From NCBI RefSeq assembly GCF_903914075.1, contig NZ_CAIWNQ010000005.1, positions 164,456 through 228,455 of the forward strand: 64,000 nt of DNA, read 5' to 3'. The notes under the pieces are model-generated. The model had not been told where the DNA came from. It did not search any database and saw only the letters and a program-made list of their open reading frames with translations. Position 1 is the first letter of the stretch, and each line of letters opens with the position of its first letter. Shown here in pieces: positions 25,902-34,782 of the stretch. The DNA is from Ruegeria sp. THAF57 (lineage in GTDB: Bacteria; Pseudomonadota; Alphaproteobacteria; Rhodobacterales; Rhodobacteraceae). The position numbers and the translations under genes were made by a program.

Positions 25902-26912
25902 TTACTGGAGGATTGCTTCGATCTTGCTCAGCGTGGCGACGTTGACAGCTACTCCGGTTTCCTGCGCAGCAATGCGTTTGGCGCGCCTGCCGTCCCCGGG
26001 CAGGTGCGCCCCGTCTTGTGAACGGATGTCCGAGACAAGTTCGACGATGCTTGATGCAAAAGCGCCGTCGGACGTGGCCGACGGGTCGATGGCAATAAAG
26101 AATTGTCCGGTTTTTGGTGGCCCTCCGGCCGTTCCGGAAAAGGGTGACGCGTTCAGGCCCAAGGTCGCTCCTGTCAAAGCGGCCGCCATAATTTCGGTAA
26201 GCAACGCAACGCCCACACCCTTGTAGCCCCCAGAAGGCGCCATTGAGCCCTTGAGGCCGACATTCGGGTCGGTCGTGGGATTGCCATCAGCGTCCAGTGC
26301 CCAGCCAACCGGAATGGGTTTTCCTTCACGGGCGTGTTTCATGACTTCGCTTTTGGCGATGGTGCTGGCGCTCTGGTCGATCAGAAGGGCAGGTTGGCCA
26401 TCCGTGCCGGGGGCGGCGATCGAAAACGGGTTGGTTCCAACCACGGGCTTGGAGCCGCCCGACGGCGCGATGGATGCTGGTGCATTGGTAAAGCCCAATC
26501 CGACCAACCCGGCCTGTGCCAGGCGAAATGTATGGTACCCAAGGACGCCGCAGTTATAGCTGTTGCGGATAGTAAGCGCCGCGATGCCCTGTTCGCGCGC
26601 AGCAGGGATCACCGCATCAAACCCCGCGTCGATGGCTGGATGCGCAAATCCTGTGGCAGCGTCTACCGCCACGACGCCGGGTCGGGAACGCGACAGAACC
26701 GGTTCGGCCTGTCCATCGACCTTGCCGCACTGAACATGCTCACAATAGATCGGGATGTAGGCGAGGCCGTGGCTGGCGACGCCGTCTGCCTCGGTTGCGG
26801 CTGTTGCAACGGCCAATGCGCGCGCGTTGGCCTCGCTGGTACCAGCTGCAACAAGTGCGCGAAAGGCGAGGTCTTCGATTTCGGTCAGGGTCAGTGTGCG
26901 GGTTTCAACCAT
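25902..26912 (-). CDS. Ldh2/ComC-type malate/lactate/sulfolactate dehydrogenase family protein
   Basis: A 336-aa member of the NAD(P)H-dependent Ldh2 (MDH/YiaK) family. The pattern ADGVASHGLAYIP (about residues 43-55), the His in NCGVLGYHTF, the NPFSIAAPG segment and the GGYKGVGVALLTEI block all fit. Members reduce or oxidise 2-oxo/2-hydroxy acids or cyclic imino acids: (R)-sulfolactate (ComC), ureidoglycolate, 2,3-diketogulonate, or pyrroline/piperideine-2-carboxylate. It is last in a five-gene minus-strand operon with aldehyde dehydrogenase, a dipeptidase homologue, an unknown and a DUF3726 gene. GAGG precedes the chosen ATG. Substrate not decided: the operon suggests an imino acid, but the sulfonate operon elsewhere in the window lacks a sulfolactate dehydrogenase. 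Confidence 0.82.
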   Translation of the reverse strand: MVETRTLTLTEIEDLAFRALVAAGTSEANARALAVATAATEADGVASHGLAYIPIYCEHVQCGKVDGQAEPVLSRSRPGVVAVDAATGFAHPAIDAGFDAVIPAAREQGIAALTIRNSYNCGVLGYHTFRLAQAGLVGLGFTNAPASIAPSGGSKPVVGTNPFSIAAPGTDGQPALLIDQSASTIAKSEVMKHAREGKPIPVGWALDADGNPTTDPNVGLKGSMAPSGGYKGVGVALLTEIMAAALTGATLGLNASPFSGTAGGPPKTGQFFIAIDPSATSDGAFASSIVELVSDIRSQDGAHLPGDGRRAKRIAAQETGVAVNVATLSKIEAILQ

Positions 26913-26922
26913 TTCAACCTCT

Positions 26923-27552
26923 TCAATCGTTGTCGGACAGGCCCGCACCAGCACCGCGCAGGCGGGATTCTTCGGTCGCGGGGGCATAGGTGCGATGGGC
27001 AAAGCGTGTCAGGACAGACCAAGCCGCAGGATCAGGTGTTGCGCGAGACTGCTGCCGTTGGGTCGGGGGCGCAACCTCTGCTAAGCGCACAGTTACGGAT
27101 TGGGCCTGATCCGGTATCGCCCCAGTCAGGTGCAGGGTAAGCCCATCAGTTTGCGCCTCTGCGCCGTCGATCGTGATAGAGACACCACTGTTCAAAATGC
27201 GAGCTGCGTTGGATGCGAATGGCAGCAGCAATGCGGGAGCATTGACATTGGTCAGCGTGACGGGGGCTGCCCGCAATACTTCCGCACTGTCAGAAAGCGC
27301 ACAGCCAGTGGCAAGCGGACACAGCACATCCGTTCCGGTCCAGGTGTCGCCCGAAATACAGGGCGCGTGTTTCTCGGGCGCGTGTGCCAGATTCTGGTGC
27401 AGCAAAGATGCAAGCGCCCATACGCCGTCCAACCCTTGGGCGCAAAGCCAGCGGGTCGCTTTTCCCGCCTCTTCCGCGTGACCCCAAGTATAACCTGCAC
27501 CACGGGCGGCACGTTTGGCGGTCGCTTCAATTTCGTTTAGCGAAAGGCTCAT
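26923..27552 (-). CDS. DUF3726 family protein
   Basis: A 209-aa protein that matches the DUF3726 pattern: SLNEIEATAKRAARGAGYTWGHAEEAGKA at the N-terminus (split by no gap), then WLCAQGLDGVWALASLL. The remainder is beta-rich without an evident active site. Function unknown. Its ATG overlaps the stop of the preceding 561-aa gene (ATGA) and its stop lies 10 nt before the Ldh2-family gene, so all are translated from one message. The operon context links DUF3726 to a dehydrogenase and a dipeptidase-like protein. Confidence 0.8.
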   Translation of the reverse strand: MSLSLNEIEATAKRAARGAGYTWGHAEEAGKATRWLCAQGLDGVWALASLLHQNLAHAPEKHAPCISGDTWTGTDVLCPLATGCALSDSAEVLRAAPVTLTNVNAPALLLPFASNAARILNSGVSITIDGAEAQTDGLTLHLTGAIPDQAQSVTVRLAEVAPPTQRQQSRATPDPAAWSVLTRFAHRTYAPATEESRLRGAGAGLSDND

Positions 27553-29234
27553 GCGGCTGGCTCCGGGTAGACCCAAGTATCCGCCGTATCATTCGTCAGG
27601 TCTTCGGGGTAGGGCGCGCCCGCATACATGCAGATCCGAACCCAGCGATCGGAACGCGGATCGAAATGCGTCGCGCCAAAGAACGAAAGCTTGGCGCGCA
27701 ACATGTCTATGGGCATGACATCGGCGCTGATCGTATTGTCGCGGATTTCTCCGTAGGGGGCGATACGTCCGATCTGCGCGCGCCGGATGGTGTGCCGATG
27801 TTCCGGGTGCTGCAACAGGAATTCGCGGATTGGGATATCGCCGTGCCAGTCTGCGAGCGCCTTGTACGCCGCGGCAGCGTCCCGGGCGGGGGCCAAGGGT
27901 TGTTCGTATTCGGCTATGGGTTCCTCAAACCGTTCACCCAATCTGGGTTCCAGCTTTTCCTCGGACACATACCAAGCGCGCGCGCAATTCGGTTCCGCCG
28001 CCCAATCCAGCGCAAGCGCCCATTCAAAATTGTTCAGGATCAGTTCGCGTGCTTTGGACACCGGCATCGCACCGTCGATGATCTGCGCATTTGTGTTGCT
28101 GTCGGCCATGCAACTTGCCAACCCGTCGACCAGATCGCCATACGGCTCCAGCACCAGCGACGCCAGCAGTTCCTGACCTTCCTCGCTGAGTGCCTCCTCG
28201 GCCCATGTGATCAGTCGGTCCCACGGGGCGTCCTGCGTCAAGGCATCCCCGTCCAAGTGGCTTGCGATGGCCTGAATGTCAGACGTCATATCCGCCAGTT
28301 TCCTAATCTGAACAGGATGTTCGGATCGCCACCACGAAATCGACAATGTGCTGCGGTCAAAAATGTTCTGAAACTGCGCGATTTCCGCGTCAGACGCTCG
28401 GGGTAAGGACCGCACGCGCGCGATTGCTTCTTCGCGCACCATGATCCAGTTATTGAACAGGATTGGATGATTCACGATAAACGGTGCCATACCCAACCCG
28501 GTCGAGTTTCCAATGCCCAGCCGACGGGCGATTTTGGGGTCCAGATCGGCTGTATTCTCACCGCCTTTGGCACGGGCCATGTGCTGAACCAAATCGCGGA
28601 CAAATGTGCGAATCAGATAGACCGATAGCATTTCGGTCTGGAACGGGGCGCTCAATTCGGGGCGGTCTGCGGTCTTTTCCCGGTCTGCGGCACCGAATTT
28701 GCCAGATCCATACACGGCTGTCGTGCGCATCAGGTAGCCGACGTCGTAAATTTGATCGAGGTCCGGTTGTTGACCGTCAGCCAGCCTGTCGACGACATGT
28801 GCCCACAAGCGGACAGAACGGTTTGCGCGCGACAGGGACAGCTCGTGCTCACTGACGCGGCCAGCCTCCTGCAATGGAACGTTCTGGCCAAGGCGTTCAA
28901 TATCCTGCGCGGTCGGAACGCCATCGAACAGCGTAAAAGTGGCATCCCATGCTTCCGCAATCACCCGGTCAGAGCGTTTTTCGGGGGGCAGGTCATGTGC
29001 AAACGCGACCAGCGAATAGGCATGGTCCGGGCCTTGTGCGGTATAGACGGCGTGGCCGACCCCGTTTGCGTCAATGGCAAAAACAGGTCGGGTAAAGGTC
29101 CATTCCTCGCGCGCCATGCGTCGCGTCAACTGCCGCATAAAGCTGAGGCGGCATTGGTGCAAGGACCCCAGCCGCGACAGGCGCATGACCTGAGCGGGGT
29201 CTCTGCGGGCGATATGGCGACCGGTTTCGTTCAT
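27549..29234 (-). CDS. Conserved hypothetical protein, 561 aa
   Basis: A 561-residue protein that I cannot assign to a named family. It appears soluble and largely helical, with no signal peptide or membrane segment. Notable blocks are SRLGSLHQCRLSFMRQLTRRM near the N-terminus, TAVYGSGKFGAADRE in the middle, SISWWRSEHPVQIRKLADM, and a C-terminal GAPYPEDLTNDTADTWVYP. The HQCRLSFMR segment and the many Trp/His positions could line a cofactor or substrate site. The ATG overlaps the dipeptidase stop and the stop overlaps the DUF3726 start, so expression is tightly coupled. Consistent coupling suggests it acts with them in one pathway. Chosen start is the coupled ATG (MNETGRH). Confidence 0.75.
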   Translation of the reverse strand: MNETGRHIARRDPAQVMRLSRLGSLHQCRLSFMRQLTRRMAREEWTFTRPVFAIDANGVGHAVYTAQGPDHAYSLVAFAHDLPPEKRSDRVIAEAWDATFTLFDGVPTAQDIERLGQNVPLQEAGRVSEHELSLSRANRSVRLWAHVVDRLADGQQPDLDQIYDVGYLMRTTAVYGSGKFGAADREKTADRPELSAPFQTEMLSVYLIRTFVRDLVQHMARAKGGENTADLDPKIARRLGIGNSTGLGMAPFIVNHPILFNNWIMVREEAIARVRSLPRASDAEIAQFQNIFDRSTLSISWWRSEHPVQIRKLADMTSDIQAIASHLDGDALTQDAPWDRLITWAEEALSEEGQELLASLVLEPYGDLVDGLASCMADSNTNAQIIDGAMPVSKARELILNNFEWALALDWAAEPNCARAWYVSEEKLEPRLGERFEEPIAEYEQPLAPARDAAAAYKALADWHGDIPIREFLLQHPEHRHTIRRAQIGRIAPYGEIRDNTISADVMPIDMLRAKLSFFGATHFDPRSDRWVRICMYAGAPYPEDLTNDTADTWVYPEPAA

Positions 29235-30208
29235 TTCCCCAATGGTCCGAAATTTTCGTCGAAGAAGCGGTACCAATTTCCGCCCATGATACCCGAAACC
29301 TCAACTTCGTTCATACCAACCGCGCGCAGCCCTGCCTCGATATTTCCGAAATCGCGGTTGTCCTGAAACCAGCCGGGCATCGGCGGAAAACCGGGGGCCG
29401 AGGCCGAGCCTTCGCCATAGTCGATCTCTTTGGTCCAGCGTCCGACGCGCATCCATTCGACCACGCTGTCGGGCTGGTCCTGACACAGATCGGTGCCAAT
29501 CCCCAGATGCTGAACGCCGTATCTGTCGGCAGTGCGGGCGATCATGTCGCAAAAGCTCTCTATTGTGCAGGCAGACTTGTCCTTTAGGTGATGAGGGTAG
29601 ACCGAAAAGCCCAGCATCCCACCGTTTTCCGTCACGGCCCGTATCACCGCATCGCGCTTGTTGCGCAGCGCGGGGGCCCAGTCATGGGGGTTGGCATGCG
29701 TAATGGCGATGGGGCGCTCGGATATCTCGGCGGCCTCGATGGTCGAACGGTCTGCGGAATGGCTCATGTCGACCACAAGGCCCACGCGGTTCATCTCTTT
29801 GATGACCTGCTTGCCCATGCGTGTGATGCCGCTGTCTGTGGCCTCATAGCAGCCGGTGGCCAGCAGGGATTGGTTGTTATAGGTCAGTTGCATGAACCGC
29901 GCGCCCAGGTCGTGCAGAATTTCGACCAGTCCGATATCGTCTTCGATGGGCGAGGGGTTTTGAAAGCCGAAGAACACCGCCGTGCGCCCGGTTTTCCGCG
30001 CTGTGTCGATATCGCTGGCCCAGCGGCCTTTCATGATCAGGTCCGGGTATTGTTCGAACCAGCGGTTCCACTTTTCAAAGTTCAGAACGGTTTCGCGGAA
30101 GTTTTCATGATAGGCGATGGTGACGTGGATCGCGTCAACGCCGCCCTCGCGCAGTTGCCGGAATATCTTTTCCGACCAGTTGGCGTATTGCAGCCCGTCA
30201 ATCCGCAT
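29231..30208 (-). CDS. Membrane-dipeptidase (M19) family protein with altered metal site
   Basis: A 325-aa TIM-barrel protein of the renal dipeptidase (M19) family. The C-terminal metal and catalytic positions are kept: His in DMSHSAD, His in ITHANPH, Asp in GIGTDLCQD. The first-strand H-x-D ligand pair is replaced (IDGLQY, residues 3-8) and the bridging Glu is Gln83 (FGFQNPSP). The usual LTH is LTY. The same changes occur, to my recollection, in the subfamily found beside dimethylglycine-catabolism genes in Pseudomonas. Binuclear zinc dipeptidase activity is therefore doubtful. Its ATG overlaps the aldehyde dehydrogenase stop (TGATG). It may be cytoplasmic, since no signal peptide is seen. 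Confidence 0.83.
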   Translation of the reverse strand: MRIDGLQYANWSEKIFRQLREGGVDAIHVTIAYHENFRETVLNFEKWNRWFEQYPDLIMKGRWASDIDTARKTGRTAVFFGFQNPSPIEDDIGLVEILHDLGARFMQLTYNNQSLLATGCYEATDSGITRMGKQVIKEMNRVGLVVDMSHSADRSTIEAAEISERPIAITHANPHDWAPALRNKRDAVIRAVTENGGMLGFSVYPHHLKDKSACTIESFCDMIARTADRYGVQHLGIGTDLCQDQPDSVVEWMRVGRWTKEIDYGEGSASAPGFPPMPGWFQDNRDFGNIEAGLRAVGMNEVEVSGIMGGNWYRFFDENFGPLGK

Positions 30209-31653
30209 CAGACCGGCGTCCCGGCGCTGATATAGGCGGTTTTGACTGTGGTATAGAATTCAGCAGCCGCCTTGCCCTGTTCGCGCGGGCCGTAGGAGCT
30301 GTCTCCGCGCCCGCCGAAGGGCACGTGATAGTCGGTTCCGGCGGTGGGCAGGTTCACGGTGACAACCCCGGTGCGCGCGTTGCGGCGGAAATGGGTGGCG
30401 CGGGCAAGGCTTTGGGTGACGATGCCCGAGGTCAGGCCGAAATTGGTGTCATTAACGACGTTCAGTGCCTCATCATAGCTTTCCACTTTGATAACGCTGG
30501 TCAGTGGGGCGAACATCTCTTCGCGGTTGATGCGCATCTCGTTTCTGGTGTTCAGAAACACACCCGGAGACATGTAGAACCCATCATGGGGCATCTGCAG
30601 CCGCGCGCCGCCACAGGCAAGTTCCGCACCTTCGGACTTGCCCAGCTCGACATAAGAGAGGTTCTCTTGCAACTGCTGCTCGCTGACGACCGGCCCCATT
30701 TGGGTGCCGCTCTCCAGCGCGTGCCCAACCTTCATCGCCTGCGCCCCAGCGACCAGTTTGTCGACAAACGCATCATGGACCCGTGCGTGAACCACCAGAC
30801 GCGACGAGGCCGTGCATTTCTGCCCGGTGCCGCCGAATGCGCCACCTAGCGCCAGTGTCACCGCCAAATCCAGATCGGCATCGTCCATCACGACCAGCGC
30901 GTTCTTGGACCCCATCTCCATCTGCACTTTGGTCAGGTTCTGAATGGCAGCGGCGGCGATCCCTTTGCCCACAGGCACCGATCCGGTGAAAGAGATCGCG
31001 TTTACCTTGGGGCTTTCCACCAGCCGTTGACCGATGCTGCGCCCTGACCCCATCACAAGGCTGAACAGACCCATGGGGATATCCTGCCGTTCGATGATCT
31101 CGGTCAGCGCCACGGCTGAGGCCGGGGTGATGTTCGCAGGCTTCCAAACCACCGCGTTGCCATAGCATAGCGCCGGTGCGATCTTCCACGAAGCAGTCGC
31201 GGTGGGGAAGTTCCACGGGCTGATAATGGCGACAACGCCCACGGGTTCACGCCGCACGTCAATCTCAACCCCGGGGCGGACAGAGTCGGCGTTCTCACCG
31301 ATTTGGCGCAGGCATTCAGCGGCGTAGTAGGTAAAGAACTGACCGGCGCGATAAACCTCGCCCTTGCCTTCGGCCAGTGGTTTACCCTCTTCGCGTGACA
31401 GCAGTGTACCTAGTTCCTCGGCGCGGGCCATGAGTTCGGTGCCAATGGCGTTTAGAACCGCCTGCTTGCGTTCGGGAAGGTAGGCAGCCCACTCAACCTG
31501 CGCGGCACGTGCCTGATCCAGCGTGGCGTCCAACTGATCTGTACTGGCCTGCGCGAAGGTGCCAACCAGATCGCTCAGGTCCGATGGGTTGTGGTTCTCG
31601 ATTTCGGATTCACCTGCCAGCCATTCACCGGCAATCAGATTCAATTTGGTCAC
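30208..31653 (-). CDS. Aldehyde dehydrogenase, 2-oxoglutarate-semialdehyde-dehydrogenase-like
   Basis: A 481-aa aldehyde dehydrogenase with C280 (GQKCTASSR) as nucleophile, E246 (MEMGSK) as general base and PWNFP for NAD binding. The opening LNLIAGEWLAGESEIENHNPSD and the body resemble 2,5-dioxovalerate (alpha-ketoglutarate semialdehyde) dehydrogenases. The GTG of this opening is preferred; a TTG 23 codons upstream would extend over the operator region. It heads the five-gene operon and is divergent from a LysR gene. Together with the Ldh2-family enzyme it suggests breakdown of a cyclic amino acid or amine-derived acid, an inference only. Confidence 0.83.
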   Translation of the reverse strand: MTKLNLIAGEWLAGESEIENHNPSDLSDLVGTFAQASTDQLDATLDQARAAQVEWAAYLPERKQAVLNAIGTELMARAEELGTLLSREEGKPLAEGKGEVYRAGQFFTYYAAECLRQIGENADSVRPGVEIDVRREPVGVVAIISPWNFPTATASWKIAPALCYGNAVVWKPANITPASAVALTEIIERQDIPMGLFSLVMGSGRSIGQRLVESPKVNAISFTGSVPVGKGIAAAAIQNLTKVQMEMGSKNALVVMDDADLDLAVTLALGGAFGGTGQKCTASSRLVVHARVHDAFVDKLVAGAQAMKVGHALESGTQMGPVVSEQQLQENLSYVELGKSEGAELACGGARLQMPHDGFYMSPGVFLNTRNEMRINREEMFAPLTSVIKVESYDEALNVVNDTNFGLTSGIVTQSLARATHFRRNARTGVVTVNLPTAGTDYHVPFGGRGDSSYGPREQGKAAAEFYTTVKTAYISAGTPV

Positions 31654-31718
31654 TATGCGCCCCAGAGTCGTATTTTGGTCGCGCTTAGAGTGCGGGGGCC
31701 TTGTGGCATCAGTCAAAT

Positions 31719-31731
31719 TCAAATAAATTGA
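31719..31731. promoter_or_regulatory. Putative LysR binding site in the divergent promoter
   Basis: TCAAATAAATTGA is a short dyad (TCAA/TTGA around five A/T) in the 101-nt gap between the aldehyde dehydrogenase and the divergent LysR gene. It sits in an A/T-rich tract with further TCAAAT half-copies, as expected for a LysR recognition site and overlapping promoters. Support is positional. Confidence 0.35.
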
Positions 31732-31754
31732 TTAAAGTTCAGAAAAAATGAAGT

Positions 31755-32624
31755 ATGCCGATCAAGATTGAGACATTGCGGTGCTTTTGCACCGTGGCGC
31801 AAACCGGCAACCTGATTGAGGCCGCCGACCGGCTGGGCAGAACCCAGTCCGCCGTTTCAATGACGCTGAAGCAGTTTGAAGATCACCTTGGTAAGAAGCT
31901 CTTCGAAGGTGAGCGCAAAAACCGCCTGTCCCCGCTGGGTAAGCAGGTGTTTGACTTGAGCCTGAAGCAACTGCGTCAGTTCGATCAAGCGGTTCTGGAT
32001 ATCGAAGCCGCTGTGAACGCTGAACACGGATTGTTGCGGATCGTATCCGTGCCATCGGTGGCGGCAATTGTATTCCCCAAAGTCTTGCAGCACATGACGC
32101 AGAACTTTCCGGGCGTGAAGGTCGAACTGCGGGATACGGATACAGCGCAGGTGCTGGACGCCTTGGCCGATGGAAAGGCGGATATAGGCATTGCTTCGGG
32201 GTACCATGCGTTGAACGGTGTGACGGCTCTGCCGCTGTTTGAAGACAGGTTTGGCCTTGTGTGTGCCGTGGACCACCCCCTAATGACGCAAACAAGCCCA
32301 CTGGTGATCGACGATATTCTATCGGTGCCGTTCATTCGGAATGCGCTGTGTGACTTGATCCAGTCGCCGCGTTTTCATGAGGCGATCGGACAAGCCGACG
32401 TCACCATTCACAACACGCATTCCCTGATCACTATGGTCCGGACAGGGAATTGGGTGACGGTTCTGCCGCAAACCGTCGCCGATTTCATTCCCGAAGCAAC
32501 GGCGTTCCGTCCGATCAAAGACCTGCCGGAACAACGGCAGGTCTATTTGTTTGTAAGTGAAAGGTCCCGCTTTCCTGATCTGACCAATGCGACAACCAAA
32601 TTTATTCTGTCGCACGGCACCTAG
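31755..32624 (+). CDS. LysR family transcriptional regulator
   Basis: A 289-aa LysR regulator. The helix-turn-helix is at residues 3-60 (IETLRCFCTVAQTGNLIEAADRL, split here at the helix boundary, then GRTQSAVSMTLKQFEDHLG), and the effector domain follows. It is divergent from the aldehyde dehydrogenase-led five-gene operon and probably activates it. Its stop overlaps the stop of the convergent GST gene by 4 nt. The ligand is unknown. Confidence 0.9.
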   Translation: MPIKIETLRCFCTVAQTGNLIEAADRLGRTQSAVSMTLKQFEDHLGKKLFEGERKNRLSPLGKQVFDLSLKQLRQFDQAVLDIEAAVNAEHGLLRIVSVPSVAAIVFPKVLQHMTQNFPGVKVELRDTDTAQVLDALADGKADIGIASGYHALNGVTALPLFEDRFGLVCAVDHPLMTQTSPLVIDDILSVPFIRNALCDLIQSPRFHEAIGQADVTIHNTHSLITMVRTGNWVTVLPQTVADFIPEATAFRPIKDLPEQRQVYLFVSERSRFPDLTNATTKFILSHGT

Positions 32625-33346
32625 TCCGAGCTTGACTTTACATCACCGGCAAAGCGCGCTGCGTTTTCTTTTGCAAAGGCCGATGCATCCGCCGCCGCGT
32701 CCCAGAACTGAGGATTAGCCTTGGGGATTGTCAGCGCCTTTTGAACAGCGGGCCGCGCGTCGATCCGGTCGAACCACGCATTCAGATGGGGTAAGCCATC
32801 GACCTCGACCCGGGCCCAGACATAGGCGCGCGCCCACGGATACAGCATCATATCAGCGATTGTGTACTCATCCGCGGCGATCCAGTCGCGCCCTTCCAGA
32901 CGGGTGTTCATGACTTCAAGCAAACGGCGGCTTTCGTCGACGTAGCGGCGGATCGAAAAAGGCTCTTCGTGGCCATTCGGGGCCGCGATATGCTGGAAAT
33001 ACATGGCCTGACCCATCATCGGACCAATATGGCCCACCTGAAAGAAGACCCACTGCATAACCTCGGACCGTTTGACCGGATCGGCCGGCAGGAACTTTCC
33101 GTATTTCTCGGCCAAATGCCACAGGATCGCACCGCTTTCAAAGATCGCACGCCCCTCTGACCGATCAAAGATCGTAGGGATCTTGCCATTGGGATTCAGC
33201 GCCAGATAGTCCGGGGCCTTTTGTTCCTGTTTTGAGAAGTTGATATGCGTCAGGTCGTAGGGAACGCCCGCTTCTTCCAAGAAGATGACGGGCTTGTATC
33301 CGTTCATCGTACCAGCGGTGTATAGATGAATATCAGGCTGCGACAT
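32621..33346 (-). CDS. Glutathione S-transferase family protein (Ure2p/YfcG-like)
   Basis: A 241-aa GST. The N-terminal thioredoxin-like domain opens YTAGTMNGYKPVIFLEE, with the T-x2-N arrangement used for glutathione thiol/disulfide contact in YfcG-like enzymes, and contains NPNGKIPTI and ESGAILWHLAEKYG. The C-terminal helical domain includes YTIADMMLYPWARAY (N-capping box). Disulfide-bond reductase or conjugating activity is possible. It is convergent with the LysR gene and monocistronic. Confidence 0.9.
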   Translation of the reverse strand: MSQPDIHLYTAGTMNGYKPVIFLEEAGVPYDLTHINFSKQEQKAPDYLALNPNGKIPTIFDRSEGRAIFESGAILWHLAEKYGKFLPADPVKRSEVMQWVFFQVGHIGPMMGQAMYFQHIAAPNGHEEPFSIRRYVDESRRLLEVMNTRLEGRDWIAADEYTIADMMLYPWARAYVWARVEVDGLPHLNAWFDRIDARPAVQKALTIPKANPQFWDAAADASAFAKENAARFAGDVKSSSD

Positions 33347-33591
33347 CGTCTACCTCTGCGAATAACTGGGCCAAATGGGCTTCAAACCATAACTAATCTG
33401 TCTCGATCTTCGGAATTTTCAACGTGTTTACCGCCTACTTGGTCGGGCTGGCAGTCCGTTTCCAGTGGAGAATTCATACGGTTGTGCGCTATTTGAATAT
33501 CGAGTTTGCGCGTGCCTGTTTCGATGGCCTGCATCGGCGCAGCGAAGCTTTGCCCAAGGCTTACACAGAAACCGAAGCTGTCAAATCGCAA

Positions 33592-33639
33592 TAAACCGAA
33601 ACAAATATATGATAATTTCGCATACGCGGTTTTGGTTTA
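33592..33639. promoter_or_regulatory. Inverted repeat in the betaine-transporter leader region
   Basis: TAAACCGAAAC (33592-33602) and GTTTTGGTTTA (33629-33639) form an 11-bp dyad with one mismatch around a 26-nt A/T-rich centre. It lies about 180 nt upstream of the transporter binding-protein gene, in a 470-nt gap that holds no other recognisable gene. It is a plausible operator-promoter region for the transporter operon; the regulator is not identified. Confidence 0.38.
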
Positions 33640-33817
33640 CGTAACGCTTGATGGGCGGCGCGCTTGCGTGCTTGAGTTTTCCTACCATTCCGGCACCTCA
33701 AGCCGTTGGTCAAAAAAAACGGAAAGCCACTGCTTTTTGATACTGTTTGCAAAGTGCGACACCGACCCAGATCGGACAAAAAAACAGCACCGTGAACGCC
33801 CAACATGGAGAAACCTG

Positions 33818-34768
33818 ATGAAAAAACTAGCCACGCTATTGGGAAGCGCGACAGTTGTCGCAGCCGGTCCTGCCATTGCTGCGGACATCGTGATCGGTGT
33901 GCCGAACTGGGCATCGGTGAATGCCACCGCGCATATCCTAGAAGTCGTTATCGAGGAAAACCTCGGCCTTGATGTGGAATTGCAGAACGGAACCAACCCA
34001 ATTGTATTTGAGGCGATGGACAGCGGGTCGATGCATGTGCACCCCGAGGTCTGGATGCCGAACCAGCAAAACCTGCATGACACATACGTCAAGGATAACG
34101 GCACCGTCGTGATGAACGAAAACCCTGTGCAAGCCGAACAGGGTATGTGTGTTCCGACCTATATCGCCGAACAGCATGACATCAAATCCATTGATGATCT
34201 GAGCGACCCCGACAAGATAGCGATTTTTGACACGGACGGTAACGGCACGCCAGAAGTTTGGATAGGCGCGCCGGGCTGGGCCTCGACCGTGGTAGAGAAA
34301 ATTCGGGCCAAGTCTTACGGCTATGACCAGGTTTTCGACCTGACCGAGTATGAAGAGACAATTGCCTATGCCAACCTCGCCAACGCGACCAAGGCAGGCG
34401 ATCCGTGGATCGGGTTCTGCTATAGCCCCCACTACATCTTTGTGACGCAGGACCTGACAGTTCTGGAAGAGCCCGCGCATGATCCGGCCACGTGGACCAT
34501 CGTTCAGCCGACCGATGATCCGGATTGGCTGGCCAAGTCTGAGGCATCTTCGGCATGGAATGGCGCGACACTCCATCTGCATTACGCCAAGGAGCTAGAG
34601 GAAAACTATCCCGAAGTGGCGGCCCTGTTCCGCAACTACCAGATGGAGGGCGATGACCTGAGCGCGATGGGCAAGGCGCTGGCCGTCGACAATGTCGAAG
34701 CAGCGGATTTCGCCCGGCAGTGGGTGGCGGATAACGAAGACACAGTCATCGGTTGGCTCACCAACTAA
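33818..34768 (+). CDS. Glycine betaine/proline-type ABC transporter, periplasmic binding protein
   Basis: A 316-aa periplasmic binding protein of the OpuAC/ProX class. A signal peptide (MKKLATLLGSATVVAAGPAIAA) precedes the mature start DIVIGVPNWASVNATAH. Conserved Trp residues (PNWAS, PEVWMPN, PGWAST) should form the aromatic box that holds a quaternary ammonium head group by cation-pi contacts. GGAGA lies before the chosen ATG; the frame is open for about 100 codons upstream but that stretch is the promoter region. A strong terminator-like hairpin separates it from the ATPase gene. Likely ligands are glycine betaine, proline betaine, carnitine or a related compound. Confidence 0.9.
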   Translation: MKKLATLLGSATVVAAGPAIAADIVIGVPNWASVNATAHILEVVIEENLGLDVELQNGTNPIVFEAMDSGSMHVHPEVWMPNQQNLHDTYVKDNGTVVMNENPVQAEQGMCVPTYIAEQHDIKSIDDLSDPDKIAIFDTDGNGTPEVWIGAPGWASTVVEKIRAKSYGYDQVFDLTEYEETIAYANLANATKAGDPWIGFCYSPHYIFVTQDLTVLEEPAHDPATWTIVQPTDDPDWLAKSEASSAWNGATLHLHYAKELEENYPEVAALFRNYQMEGDDLSAMGKALAVDNVEAADFARQWVADNEDTVIGWLTN

Positions 34769-34782
34769 CATCCAAAATCGGG

